A DNA stretch of 64,000 nt. It comes from JAEUMG01 sp963805405 (GTDB lineage: Bacteria; Pseudomonadota; Alphaproteobacteria; Rhizobiales; Aestuariivirgaceae). The translations under genes and the position numbers were made by a program. Shown here piece after piece: positions 42,852-53,266 of the stretch; within the stretch, counting starts at the first letter, position 1, and each line of letters begins with the position of its first letter. The notes under the pieces were generated by a model. The model made no database searches. It saw nothing but the letters and a program-made list of their open reading frames with translations, and was not told where the DNA came from. The stretch covers positions 186,001 to 250,000 of the forward strand of contig CAWDUC010000001.1 in assembly GCA_963805405.1 (NCBI GenBank), written 5' to 3'.

Positions 42852-43559
42852 TCAGGCTTTGTCACCTGCAAGCCCATTCGACGCCAGCCAGTGGGTGATC
42901 GCGTCATTCGCCTCCTCCGGCGCCTCGAGCGTCGGGAAATGGCCGCAAGCCGGAATCTCGACGAAACGGGCATGCTGGCAGGCCGACGCCATCTTCAGCC
43001 CGTCCTGCCAGCTGACGAACTGGTCCTCGACGCCCCACAGCATCAGCGCCGGACAGGCGATCTCGCCAAGCCGTGGCGCCAGATTGACGCGATGAGCGAG
43101 TGCATCCGACTGCCGCGCCATCAGTTCCCCGCCCTGCGCCTCGGCCATGCGCAGGAATAGGCGCCGCGTCTCCGGTCCAAGGGGTCCGGGCAGATATGCG
43201 ATCATGTTGGCCATCTCGTCCAAAACCTGGCTGAACTCAGCCGACCGCAACCGCCGCGACCGGGCAACGCCTGCTGCCGGATCGGGCGAAGGACCGGCGC
43301 TGGCGCCGATGACCACCAGTCCCTCGACACGAGCGGGCGCCGCAAGCGCCGTCTCCAGTGCCACGCGGCCACCAAAAGATGTGCCGAGGATCACGAATTT
43401 CTCCGGTGCCGCCGCAAGCACCTGCTCGACGCAGGCCTCCAGACGGTCAGCGTCGGCGATAATCGTCTGCAGGCTGACGATGCCATCGAGCCCGCGCGCC
43501 AGCTCGACATAGAGGCCGGCGTCGCAGCCCATCGCCGGGATCTGTACAAGCGTCTTCAT
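42852..43559 (-). CDS. Alpha/beta hydrolase
   Basis: 235-residue cytoplasmic hydrolase from ATG 43559. The nucleophile elbow is LGTSFGGRVALE (serine). The acid is in LMLWGVEDQFVSW and the histidine in EIPACGHFPTLEAPEE, completing a plausible catalytic triad. The N-terminus PAMGCDAGLYVELA resembles lysophospholipase/esterase-like members near rhizobial metal genes. Substrate unknown. Transcription may read through into zur, only 21 bp away. Confidence 0.85.
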   Translation of the reverse strand: MKTLVQIPAMGCDAGLYVELARGLDGIVSLQTIIADADRLEACVEQVLAAAPEKFVILGTSFGGRVALETALAAPARVEGLVVIGASAGPSPDPAAGVARSRRLRSAEFSQVLDEMANMIAYLPGPLGPETRRLFLRMAEAQGGELMARQSDALAHRVNLAPRLGEIACPALMLWGVEDQFVSWQDGLKMASACQHARFVEIPACGHFPTLEAPEEANDAITHWLASNGLAGDKA

Positions 43560-43671
43560 CCTGGCCTCCATCCCTCCGCGTGCCGCGCTTGCTGGCATCG
43601 GCGAAGCTTCGTAACATTAAGACTGATTCCCTCAATAACATGAGGTGCGAATCGATATCGGGGGACTATTG

Positions 43672-44394
43672 ATGCAAAAGAAACTGGCAGCCGAATTCTT
43701 CGGCACATTCTGGCTTGTATTGGGCGGCTGCGGCGCTGCCGTCTTCGCGGCGGGCTTTCCGGTGCTAGGCATCGGCTTCATCGGCGTATCACTTGCTTTC
43801 GGCCTGACCGTGCTGACCATGGTCTATGCAGTCGGACACATCTCGGGCGGACATTTCAACCCGGCCGTATCGGTCGGGCTTGCCGTCGCCGGGCGCTTCT
43901 CTTGGGGTGAACTCATACCCTATGTCATTGCGCAAGTTGTCGGCGCTATCGCAGGCGCGATCGTCATCTATCTCATAGCATCGGGAAATCCCGACTTCTC
44001 GCTCGCCAACGGCTTCGCGGCCAATGGCTACGGGGAACATTCGCCCGGCAAATACCCGATGGTATCGGCCCTCATCGCCGAAATCGTGCTGACCGCCTTC
44101 TTCCTGATCGTCATTTTGGGCGCGACGGGCAAGCGTGCTCCGGCAGGCTTCGCGGGTATCGCGATCGGCCTGACTTTGACGCTCATCCATCTGATCTCGA
44201 TCCCGATCGACAACACCTCCGTCAATCCGGCTCGCTCCACCAGCCAGGCGATCTTCGTCGGCGGCTGGGCCATGGCGCAGCTGTGGCTCTTCTGGGTCGG
44301 CCCGATCATCGGCGGCGCTCTCGGCGGCGTCATCCACAAGGCGCTGTTGAGCCATCCCGACGATGTGACGGTTTCGGAAGCGCGAAACAAATAG
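43672..44394 (+). CDS. aqpZ: Aquaporin Z
   Basis: 240-residue water channel of the inner membrane with six transmembrane helices and two NPA half-helices, ISGGHFNPAVSVGL and NTSVNPARSTSQAIF. AEFFGTFWLVLGGCGAAVFAAGFP opens the protein. The selectivity-filter pattern (histidine in LTLIHLISIPI and arginine after the second NPA) fits water-selective AqpZ more than a glycerol facilitator. ATG 43672 is taken over an upstream in-frame start at 43645. Confidence 0.95.
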   Translation: MQKKLAAEFFGTFWLVLGGCGAAVFAAGFPVLGIGFIGVSLAFGLTVLTMVYAVGHISGGHFNPAVSVGLAVAGRFSWGELIPYVIAQVVGAIAGAIVIYLIASGNPDFSLANGFAANGYGEHSPGKYPMVSALIAEIVLTAFFLIVILGATGKRAPAGFAGIAIGLTLTLIHLISIPIDNTSVNPARSTSQAIFVGGWAMAQLWLFWVGPIIGGALGGVIHKALLSHPDDVTVSEARNK

Positions 44395-44433
44395 CGGATC
44401 TCCCTCCCCACCAAGGGGAGGCGAACTAAACGA

Positions 44434-44461
44434 TAAAGGGCGCGGGGATCAACCCGCGCCC
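44434..44461 (-). terminator. Terminator-like hairpin between aqpZ and pnp
   Basis: A perfect 9-bp GC stem GGGCGCGGG / CCCGCGCCC with a 6-base loop is followed on the minus strand by TTTATCGTTT. It probably ends the pnp transcript 31 bp after the pnp stop. Confidence 0.75.
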
Positions 44462-44492
44462 TACGCTTCCCCAGCGCATTTCGTTGCAATGA

Positions 44493-46647
44493 TTAGTCGG
44501 CGATTTCCTCAGCCGCCGGCTCTTCGGCCGCCTGCTTCTTGGAGAGATCCTCGCCGGTCTTCTGGTCGACCTGCTTCATCGACAGGCGCACCTTGCCGCG
44601 ATTGTCGAAGCCCAGAAGCTTCACCTTGACGGCATCGCCTTCATTGACGACATCGCTGACCTTGTTGACGCGCCGCGATGCAAGTTCAGAAACATGAACG
44701 AGGCCATCGCGCGCGCCGAAGAAGTTCACGAAGGCGCCGAAATCGACGACCTTGACGACCTTGCCGTCATAGATCTCGCCGACTTCCGGCTCCATCACGA
44801 TCGACTTGATCCACTTCATCGCCGCATCGATCGCCTGCTTCGAGGACGATGCGACTTTTACCGTGCCGTCATCGGAAATGTCGATCTTGGCACCGGTCTT
44901 CTCGACGATCTCGCGGATGACCTTGCCGCCGGTGCCGATCACTTCACGGATCTTGTCGGTCGGAATGGTGATCACTTCGATCCGCGGCGCATATTCGCCA
45001 AGGCCCGGACGCGCCTGTTCGAGCGCTTCCGACATCTTGCCGAGAATGTGGAGACGGCCGTCCTTGGCCTGCCACAGCGCGGTCTTCATGATGTCTTCGG
45101 TGATGCCGGTGATCTTGATGTCCATCTGGAGCGATGTAACGCCATTGGCGGTACCGGCCACCTTGAAGTCCATGTCGCCGAGGTGGTCCTCATCGCCGAG
45201 AATGTCGGAGAGTACGGCGAAACGCTCGCCTTCCTTGATGAGGCCCATGGCGATGCCCGCCACCGGGGCTTTCAGCGGAACGCCCGCATCCATCAGCGAC
45301 AATGACGCGCCGCAGACGGTTGCCATCGAGGACGAGCCGTTCGAACTCGGTGACTTCCGAGACGACGCGGATCGTGTAGGGGAACTGGTCCGCCGCCGGC
45401 AGCATCGGATGGATGGCGCGCCAGGCGAGCTTGCCGTGACCGATCTCGCGACGACCGGCACCGCCGAGGCGGCCCGTCTCGCCGACCGAGAAGGGCGGGA
45501 AGTTGTAGTGCAGCATGAAGGTCTCTTTGTAAGTCCCTTCAAGCGAGTCGATATACTGCTCGTCTTCACCGGTGCCGAGTGTCGTGACCACCAGCGCCTG
45601 CGTCTCGCCGCGGGTAAACAGCGCCGAGCCGTGAGTGCGCGGCAGGACCGACGCCTCGCAGACGATCGGCCGCACGGTGACGAGATCGCGCCCGTCGATT
45701 CGATGGCCGGTATCGAGAATATTGTTGCGGACGATATCCTTCTCGAGATGCTTGAAGGCTTCCGAAGCTTTCTGCGAGGTCGGCGCATTCGCGTCGCCCT
45801 CGACGATTACTGCAGCCAGCACCTTGTCTTTGACCTTGGCGACGGCTTCCTGGCGATCTTCCTTCTTGGCGATCGCATAGGCCGAGCGCAATTCGCTCTC
45901 GCCAGTCTTCTTCACCTTGGCATAAAGCGCTTCGCCGTCATCCGGCGTGAAATCGCGCGGCTGCCGTGCCGAGCGCTCTGCAAGACGAATGATCGCCTCA
46001 AGCACTGGCTGGAAGCCCTTGTGGCCGAACACGACCGCACCCAGCATGATCTCTTCGCTGAGTTCCTTGGCTTCCGATTCGACCATCAGCACCGCATCCT
46101 GCGTGCCGGCGACGATGAGATCGAGATCGGAAGTCTTCATCTGCTCGATAGACGGATTGAGCACATACTCGCCACCGATATAGCCAACGCGGGCGCCACC
46201 GATCGGGCCCATGAAGGGAATGCCCGAGATGGTCAGCGCTGCGGAAGCGGCGACCATTGCCAAAACATCGGAATCATTTTCGAGATCGTAGGAGAGAACG
46301 GTGGTGATGACCTGCGTCTCGTTCCTGAAGCCTTCGACGAAGAGCGGCCGGATCGGCCGGTCGATCAGGCGCGAGATCAGCGTTTCCCGTTCGGTGGGGC
46401 GGCCTTCGCGCTTGAAATAGCCGCCGGGAATCTTGCCCGCGGCAAAAGTCTTCTCTTGGTAATTTACGGTGAGCGGAAAGAAATCGATCCCGGCCTTGGG
46501 CGAACGGGCGGCGACGGCAGTCGCGAGAACAGTGGTCTCTCCGTAGGTGGCGAGTACCGCGCCGTCGGCCTGGCGCGCCATGCGACCGGTTTCGAGACGC
46601 AGCCGCTTGCCGGCCCACTCGATTTCTTCAACATCGATTGTGAACAT
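44493..46647 (-). CDS. pnp: Polyribonucleotide nucleotidyltransferase (frameshifted)
   Basis: Phosphorolytic 3'-5' exoribonuclease of the degradosome, about 718 residues once corrected. Order: first RNase PH domain (FTIDVEEIEWAGKRLRLETG, IPGGYFKREGRPTERE), helical domain, second RNase PH domain (RTHGSALFTRGETQALVV, MATVCGASLSLMDAGVP), KH domain (IREVIGTGGKVIREI), S1 domain (GEIYDGKVVKVVDFGAFVNFF) and an acidic tail. Near 45344 an extra T changes VTESNGSSSMATV into VTEFERLVLD and splits the frame. The position lies in the catalytic domain, so an uncorrected product would be inactive. It is the last gene of the rimP-pnp block. Confidence 0.95.
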
Positions 46648-46813
46648 GAAATATCCTCATCTTGCCCTTCGCCGCCGCTTGATTTGCGTTCACCTACACC
46701 TTGGACGGCATCCCCTGATGGGCCTATCGGGGCCGGCCCCATTGCCGGGCCCCAAACTGGGGGATCGCAGGCGGCGATACGGTGATCCGCCCGCTCATAT
46801 GTGACCCGGTGCC
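46648..46813 (-). promoter_or_regulatory. rpsO-pnp spacer with stem-loops
   Basis: This 166-bp gap contains strong GC hairpins (GGGGCCGGCCCC and a CCCC/GGGG stem near 46735-46765). In other bacteria the same place carries the rpsO terminator and the RNase III processing site through which PNPase controls its own message. No T-run strong enough for a clear terminator is visible. Confidence 0.5.
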
Positions 46814-47083
46814 CTACCGGCGAATGTCCAGACGCTTGATCAGCGTCTGATAGCGGGCCTCGTCCCGTGACTTCAGATAGTCGAGCAATCCACGGCGCGC
46901 GCTGACCATCTTGAGCAGCCCGCGGCGCGAGTGATTGTCCTTCTTGTGTTCCTTGAAATGGTCAGTGAGCGAGTTGATACGTTCGGTCAACAGCGCCACT
47001 TGCACTTCCGGCGAACCTGTGTCTCCGGTCTTCGTGGCGTAATCCTTAATGAGCGACGCCCTGCGCTCGGCAGTCATGGTCAT
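46814..47083 (-). CDS. rpsO: 30S ribosomal protein S15
   Basis: 89-residue uS15 with the invariant pattern TAERRASLIKDYATKTGDTGS given here in part, QVALLTERINSLTDHF, HKKDNHSRRGLLKMVSARR and GLLDYLKSRD. Binds 16S rRNA early in small-subunit assembly. GGAGA lies 7 bp before ATG 47083. It is 20 bp after truB and upstream of pnp, the conserved order. Confidence 0.97.
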   Translation of the reverse strand: MTMTAERRASLIKDYATKTGDTGSPEVQVALLTERINSLTDHFKEHKKDNHSRRGLLKMVSARRGLLDYLKSRDEARYQTLIKRLDIRR

Positions 47084-47103
47084 GCGGCCATCTCCAAATA
47101 ATG

Positions 47104-48016
47104 CTAGAGGTTAAACAGGCGCTTCGGCTTGAGCGCTCCCTGCTCGATGCTGCAAAGTCCCAAGGGCTTGTCGCCCCAGGTGACGAGAACTGCAGCTTCC
47201 GCGATGGGAGCATTCGCACCTCTGAGCAGGACCGATTGGCCCTGCTTCAGGCGCTGGGCCTCCGCGTCCTTCACGGCCAGTGCCGGGATGCCGTCCAGCA
47301 CGGTCTCGAGGGGGCGGAGAACCCCAGTATTGGCCATTGGGCCGGGCGCCTTATGGCTCATCTCGGCAAGTTTATCCAGCGAAATCATGTCGCCCTCGAC
47401 AAAGGGTCCGACCGCCACCCGCCGCAGCGCCGCCACATGGCCGAAACACCCCAGCGCGCGGCCCATATCGCGGGCCAGCGCCCGGATATAGGTCCCCTTG
47501 CCGCATTCGGTCTCAAATACCGCCTGATCAGCGCCGGGAACCTCGGTCAGGTCGCAGTTTTGCAATGAAAACCGGCCGTGGCGCTAGATCCACCGCCTCG
47601 CCCGACCGAGCCAGATCATAGGCCCGCTCGCCCTGGATCTTGATGGCTGAAAAAGCCGGCGGCGCCTGCATGATCTCGCCCCGGAATTGCGGAAGAAGGC
47701 TTTCAATGGAAGCGGAACTAGGCCTGCTATCGGAGATTGCGGTAACCGGGCCTTCCCGATCGTCCGTCGAACGCTCCTCGCCCCATTTGACGGTAAAGCG
47801 ATAGATCTTCCGCCCATCCATCGCGAAGCTCACCGTCTTGGTGGCCTCGCCTAATGCGATCGGCAGGAGCCCGGAAGCAAGCGGATCGAGAGTTCCCGCA
47901 TGCCCGGCCTTGTCCGCCCTGAGCAGGCGCTTCACCCGCGCCACGGCCTGTGTCGACGTCATGCCTTCCGGCTTGTCGAGCACGACCCAGCCGTCGACGG
48001 AGTCCGCTGATGTCAT
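47104..48016 (-). CDS. truB: tRNA pseudouridine 55 synthase TruB (frameshifted)
   Basis: Isomerises U55 in the T-loop of tRNAs. The catalytic aspartate is in HAGTLDPLASGLLPIALGEATK. The N-terminus is DGWVVLDKPEGMTSTQAVARV. The frame breaks near 47565 in a stretch with TTTT and AAAA runs: ...RPVFIAKLRPDRG should shift to LQNCDLTEVPGADQAVFETECGKG (quoted only in part elsewhere) and then GKGTYIRALARDMGRAL, ending KPKRLFNL. Corrected length is about 303 residues. Start ATG 48016 overlaps the rbfA stop by 4 bp. Confidence 0.94.
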
Positions 48017-48402
48017 TCCTTGTCGGGACCAAGATCGCGGGCGACCGCCGGGTCTCTGAGCAGGCGATCGATCTTCTCGGCATAATCAAGCGCTGTATCG
48101 ATCTTGAACCTGATCTCCGGCATGAATTTCATGTCGATCTTCGGCGCGACCAACCCGCGTATGTAGCGTTTGTTGCGGTCAAGCGCCTGTAGAAGCGCCT
48201 CGCGCTTCGCGTCGCTTAGCGGCCGGACATAGGCCGTGGCAAGCCTGAGGTCGGGCGACATCGAGACTTCGATCACGCTCGGCTGCAGTTTTTCGAGTTC
48301 GGGATCGCCCGTCTCGCCGCGCAAAAAGATTTCTGCGAGTGCATGGCGGATCAATTCGCCTGCCCGCAATTGCCGCTGCGATGGACCGGATTTCTGCTTC
48401 AT
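48013..48402 (-). CDS. rbfA: Ribosome-binding factor A
   Basis: 129-residue KH-fold factor for late 16S rRNA 5'-end maturation and 30S assembly. It has SQRQLRAGELIRHALAEIF, the family hallmark RLATAYVRPLSD, ALDRNKRYIRGLVAPKIDMKFMPEIRF in part, and the C-terminal DTALDYAEKIDRLL. Sits between infB (54-bp gap) and truB (4-bp overlap). Confidence 0.96.
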   Translation of the reverse strand: MKQKSGPSQRQLRAGELIRHALAEIFLRGETGDPELEKLQPSVIEVSMSPDLRLATAYVRPLSDAKREALLQALDRNKRYIRGLVAPKIDMKFMPEIRFKIDTALDYAEKIDRLLRDPAVARDLGPDKE

Positions 48403-48456
48403 CTCAAACTCGCCGCGAAGCGGAGGCGGTATCTCCGCCTGCCGCCCAATATCGCG

Positions 48457-51023
48457 TCAGCCCAGTGTCCGCTGTATCTTTTCGACACGGAAGCATTCGA
48501 TGACATCGCCGACTCGCATGTCCTGATAGTTCTCGAACGCCATGCCGCATTCCTGGCCGACCTGCACTTCGCGCACTTCGTCCTTGAAGCGCTTGAGCGT
48601 CGAGAGCGTGCCTTCATGCACGACGACATTGTCGCGGATGAGACGCACCTTGGCGCCGCGCTGCACCGAGCCTTCGGTGACCTGGCAACCGGCGACCTTG
48701 CCGACCTTGGTGATGTTGAAGACCTCGAGAATGCGTGCATTGCCAAGGAAGGTTTCGCGCAATTCCGGTGGCAACTGTCCGGCCATTGCCTGGCGGATGT
48801 CGTCAACGAGATCATAGATGATGTTGTAGTAACGGATTTCGATGCCTTGCCGCTCGGCCGCATCGCGCGCCTGTCCATTGGCGCGGACATTGAAGCCGAG
48901 AAGCACCGCGCCCGAGGCCGCGGCGAGCTGAACATCGGATTCGCTGATGCCGCCGACCGCGTAGTGAATGACGCGCGCCTGGATCTCGTTGTTGCCGACC
49001 TTTTCGAGCGCCTGGACGATGGCTTCCGCAGAACCCTGCACATCGGCCTTGACCAGAACCGGGAATTCCTTGAGCCCGCCTTCCTTGAGCTGGCTCATCA
49101 TCTGCTCGAGCGAACCGCGCGCCGAAGCGGCACCGCGCGTCTCGCGGCGCTTTCTATCGCGGTAGTCGGTGATCTCGCGAGCCCGCGCCTCGTCCTTCAC
49201 CACGTCGAATGTGTCGCCGGCTTCCGGCGCCGAGCCAAGACCCAGTACTTCGACGGGTACCGATGGCCCCGCCGTCTTGATCTGCACGCCCTTGTCGTCG
49301 ACAAGCGCACGCACCCGGCCCCAGGCGGAGCCGGCAACGAAGATGTCGCCGAGACGCAACGTGCCGCGCTGCACGAGAACGGTTGCCACGGGGCCACGGC
49401 CCTTGTCGAGTTGCGCTTCGACGACGATGCCCGACGCTTCGCGATCGGGATTGGCCTTGAGATCGAGGACTTCCGCCTGGAGCAGAATGGTCTCCAGCAA
49501 TCTGTCGAGATTGGTGCCCTTGACCGCCGAGACTTCGACATCGAGCGTGTCGCCGCCCATGCTTTCGACAACGATCTCATGCTGCAGAAGCTCAGTGCGC
49601 ACCCGGGTGGGATTGGCTGACTGCTTGTCGATCTTGTTGATGGCGACGATGATCGGCACGTTCGCGGCGCGGGCGTGATTGATCGCTTCGACCGTCTGCG
49701 GCATCACGCCGTCATCGGCCGCAACCACCAGCACGACAATATCCGTCGCCTTGGCGCCGCGCGCGCGCATGGCGGTGAAGGCTTCATGGCCAGGCGTATC
49801 GATGAAGGTGATGAGGCCGTTGGTCGTGGCAACCTGATAGGCGCCGATATGCTGGGTAATGCCGCCGGCTTCGCCCGACACCACATTGGTCTTGCGGATG
49901 GCATCGAGCAGCGATGTCTTGCCGTGATCGACATGGCCCATGATGGTGACGACCGGCGGGCGCGGCTGCAGCGATTCCACGCTGTCGGTATCGCCCGACA
50001 GGCCTTCGACCACGTCGGATTCCGCCACGCGACGGGCACGATGGCCCATCTCCTCGGTAATGATCTGCGCCGTGTCGGCGTCGATCACGTCGTTGATCGT
50101 GTGCATCTGCCCCTGCTTCATAAGGAGCTTGATGATATCGACGGCGCGTTCCGCCATCCGGTTCGACAATTCCTGGATGGTGATCGCCTCGGGGATGATG
50201 ACTTCGCGCGAGAATTTCTCCGTCGGCTTCTGGAAGCCTTGCGCCTGTTTCTTGAGACGCTCGGTGCGTCGCCGGAAGGCTGCGACCGAGCGATTGCGCT
50301 CGTCCTCCTCAGACAAGGCATTCGACAAGGTAAGCTTGCCGCGCCGCTTCTCGGCTTCGGCTTTTGTCTTGGGCGGTGCCGGCGGCGCCTTCAGTTCGCG
50401 CTTGACGCGCGAAATGCGCAGAGGCGATTCTTCTGTCTCGGCGGTTTGCGCCGGTAGCTTGGGAGCGAGCTTCTTTGCCGTTTCCTCGGCCTTGCGCTTG
50501 ACCTCTTCTTCCTGACGATGGCGGGTTTCTTCGTCCGCCTTGCGGCGCGCCGCGGCTTCGCGATCCTTGCGGTCGCGCTCTTCGCCGTCACGCTTCTTGC
50601 GGCTTTCCTCTTCCTGGCGCTTGCGCTCCTCGGACTCGCGACGCTCCTCGACATCGCGCAGACGCGAATCGGCCAAAGCGCGATCGCGTGCTTCCTTTTC
50701 CTCAGCCGTCAGGGTGCGCAGCACCACGCCCGACTTCGCCTGCTGCGTATCTCGGCGACGCGAGGCCTTTCTGTCGGAGCAACCTTCGGCTGCGCCTGGA
50801 AAACTGCCTTGGTCTCAGGAGCCGGACGTTCATCCTCCCGGCTTGGCGTTCCAAGCGGGCGCTTCTTTTTTGTCTCAACTACAAATTGAGCTTTGGTGCG
50901 ACTGTGGAAGCCCTGCCGGGGTCGCCCCTGCTCGGCTGCCGGGCGCTTAACCGACAGCGTTCCAGCGCCGGTGCGCGGCCCAGACCCGGTATTGCGATCC
51001 TTAGTATCGTTCGTATCCGTCAT
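48457..51023 (-). CDS. infB: Translation initiation factor IF-2 (frameshifted)
   Basis: Places fMet-tRNA on the 30S subunit. The N-terminal region from ATG 51023 (TDTNDTKDRNTGSG) is poorly conserved. A long highly charged helix region of ERR/EEK repeats follows (about residues 95-220). The IF2_N domain starts at VIIPEAITIQELSNRMAER. The G domain carries GHVDHGKTS, DTPGH and NKID. Then come domains II to IV, ending FRVEKIQRTLG. Near 50758 the frame breaks: RVAEIRSRRSRAWCC should read RDTQQAKSGVVLRTLTAEE. The corrected length is about 855 residues. infB is essential, which makes this break a sequencing indel almost certainly. Confidence 0.96.
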
Positions 51024-51043
51024 GCTCTCACTGTCTCGAAGCC

Positions 51044-51628
51044 TCAACCGGCCTCATATGTCTCGATCCGCCGCACCGCTGCGAGGAATTTGTCGGCAAG
51101 CCCCCCGCGAACCAGGGCAGCATGTACCACATTTGACCGGCCAAACGCCAAATCCAATTCATCGCCGGTAAAGAGATTAATCGTTTCGACGCCCGGACCC
51201 GCCGCGGAAGCAAGCTTCCGGCGGCCGTCCTGTCGGGCTTCCTGCGCATGCAATAGCACCCGGGCGTTGCCGCGGCCGCATAATTCTCCAACTTTCATGA
51301 AGCCGCAAACCGCCTGTCCGGCCTTGCGTGCAAGCGGTAGATAGGAAAGCGCCGCCTTGCGCAAAAGCCCCCCGACCATTTCCGGCAATGTTTCGGAGAC
51401 TTGCGTTTCGGCATGAAACCCGCGCGAGAACATGCGCTTGCGCTGTGCCTCGTCCACTTTGCCGCGGCTCAGCGAAACCCACACGCCGCGTCCGGGCAGG
51501 TTGCCCTTGAGATCGGGAACGGCTTCGCCATCGGGACTGCGCACGAATCGGATGAGGTGTTCCTCATCCTTGACCTCGCGCGTCACGATGCACATGCGAT
51601 CGCTCAACGTTTCTTCCTGCTCGCTCAT
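51044..51628 (-). CDS. ylxR: YlxR (DUF448) RNA-binding protein fused to an L7Ae-like domain
   Basis: 194 residues from ATG 51628. The N-terminal YlxR domain has RMCIVTREVKDEEHLIRFVRS in part and the hallmark GRGVWVSLSRGKVDEA. The C-terminal half, LSYLPLARKAGQAVCGFMKV to VHAALVRGGLADKF, is an L7Ae/L30e-like fold, a fusion usual in alphaproteobacteria. Encoded between nusA (22-bp gap) and infB (20-bp gap) as in most bacteria. Probably binds RNA or RNase P components; function not settled. Confidence 0.92.
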   Translation of the reverse strand: MSEQEETLSDRMCIVTREVKDEEHLIRFVRSPDGEAVPDLKGNLPGRGVWVSLSRGKVDEAQRKRMFSRGFHAETQVSETLPEMVGGLLRKAALSYLPLARKAGQAVCGFMKVGELCGRGNARVLLHAQEARQDGRRKLASAAGPGVETINLFTGDELDLAFGRSNVVHAALVRGGLADKFLAAVRRIETYEAG

Positions 51629-51650
51629 GCCGTGGTCGGTACGATCCTTC

Positions 51651-53261
51651 TCATGCGTCGGTGTTGGCTTCAGTCTCTGCCGGTTCTTCTTCGGCAACCG
51701 GTTCCTCTTCGCTGATCCAGCCCAGTTGCCGGCGCGCCGCCATGATCATGGCTTCGGCCTCGGCGGCCGGAATCTCGAGATCGCTCAAGGCGCCCTTGTG
51801 CCGTGTCGTCTCGTTCTGCTTGCGCTCGGTCCAGCCGACGAGGTCGTCGGTGGCGCAATCGGCAAGATCCTCGACCGTCTTGATGCCGGCTTCGCCGAAA
51901 GCCACGAGCATCGCCTTGGTCACGCCGGCGATCTCGCCCAATCCATCGTCGACGCCCAGTTCCTTGCGCCGCGCATCCTGCTCGGCGGAGAGGCGATCGA
52001 GATAATCGCGTGCACGGGTCTGCAGTTCCTGCGCGGTCTGCTCGTCGAGGCCTTCAATCGAGGCAATGTCGTTGAGATCGACATAGGCGACCTCCTCGAC
52101 CGTGTCGAAGCCTTCCGATGCGAGCAGCTGCGCCAGCATCTCGTCGACGTCGAGCGCTTCTATGAAGCGCTGCGTGCGTGCCGCGAATTCCTTCTGGCGG
52201 CGTTCGGATTCTTCGGCTTCAGTCATAATGTCGATGTCCCAGCCGGTGAGTTGCGAGGCGAGGCGTACATTCTGGCCACGCCGGCCGATCGCCAGTGACA
52301 ATTGCTCGTCAGGGACCACCACTTCGATGCGCTCGGCTTCCTCGTCGAGAACCACTTTGGTGACATCCGCCGGCGCAAGTGCCGCGACGACAAAGCTCGC
52401 GACATCCTGCGACCATGGAATAATGTCGATTTTCTCACCCTGCAATTCGTTGACGACAGCCTGGACGCGGCTGCCACGCATACCGACGCAGGCGCCGACC
52501 GGGTCGATCGAACCATCCTTCGAACGCACCGCGATCTTGGCGCGAGAGCCCGGATCGCGGGCAACCGAGACGACTTCGACGACGCCGTCATAGATTTCCG
52601 GCACTTCCTGGCCGAACAGGCGCGACATGAATTCAGGATGCGTGCGCGACAGGAAAATCTGCGGGCCGCGCTGTTCGCGCCGAACGTCATAGACATAGGC
52701 GCGGATGCGATCGCCAGGACGGAAAGTCTCGCGCGGCAGGGTCTCGTCGCGCCGGACGATGCCTTCGCCACGCCCGAGATCGACGATCACGTTGCCGTAT
52801 TCGACGCGCTTGACCGAGCCATGGACGATCTCGCCGATGCGATCCTTGTATTCGTCGTACATGCGCTCGCGCTCGGCATCGCGCACCTTTTGCACGATCA
52901 CCTGCTTGGCGTTCTGCGCCGCGATGCGGCCAAACTCGATCGGCGGCAATGGCTCGGCAATGTAATCGCCGAGTGTCGCAGCCGGATTGCGCCGATTGGC
53001 CTCGACGAGGCTGATCTCGGTCGCATCATTCTCGACCTTCTCGACAACCAGCAGCAGCCGATTAAGGCGCATTTCGCCGGACTTCGCATCGATCTCGGCG
53101 CGAATTTCGTTTTCCGCGCCATAGCGTGACTTGGCCGCGCGCTGGATGGCATCCTCCATCGCCGCGAGCACGACAGTCTTGTCGATCGATTTCTCGCGCG
53201 CCACCGCATCGGCGATCTGCAAGAGCTCAAGCCTGTTGGCGCTAACCGCACCTTCAGCCAT
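51651..53261 (-). CDS. nusA: Transcription termination/antitermination factor NusA
   Basis: 536 residues from ATG 53261 (GAGGAG 8 bp upstream; a GTG at 53270 is less likely). The N-terminal RNA-polymerase-binding domain has SANRLELLQIADAVAREKS. The S1 domain has GSVKRVEYGNVIVDLG. KH1 and KH2 have GMRGSRVQAVVNELQGEKID in part and IGRRGQNVRLASQLTGWD. Two C-terminal helix-hairpin acidic repeats of the proteobacterial type follow, with ASIEGLDEQTAQELQTRA and TDDLVGWTERKQ, and an acidic end EEEPVAEEEPAE. Overlaps no neighbour after start correction. Confidence 0.96.
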   Translation of the reverse strand: MAEGAVSANRLELLQIADAVAREKSIDKTVVLAAMEDAIQRAAKSRYGAENEIRAEIDAKSGEMRLNRLLLVVEKVENDATEISLVEANRRNPAATLGDYIAEPLPPIEFGRIAAQNAKQVIVQKVRDAERERMYDEYKDRIGEIVHGSVKRVEYGNVIVDLGRGEGIVRRDETLPRETFRPGDRIRAYVYDVRREQRGPQIFLSRTHPEFMSRLFGQEVPEIYDGVVEVVSVARDPGSRAKIAVRSKDGSIDPVGACVGMRGSRVQAVVNELQGEKIDIIPWSQDVASFVVAALAPADVTKVVLDEEAERIEVVVPDEQLSLAIGRRGQNVRLASQLTGWDIDIMTEAEESERRQKEFAARTQRFIEALDVDEMLAQLLASEGFDTVEEVAYVDLNDIASIEGLDEQTAQELQTRARDYLDRLSAEQDARRKELGVDDGLGEIAGVTKAMLVAFGEAGIKTVEDLADCATDDLVGWTERKQNETTRHKGALSDLEIPAAEAEAMIMAARRQLGWISEEEPVAEEEPAETEANTDA

Positions 53262-53266
53262 GTTCG

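Noticed and set aside
44493..51023. Pseudogene status for pnp, truB and infB
   Set aside because: These are core genes, infB being essential, and each break is a single base with intact continuation. Sequencing error is far more likely.
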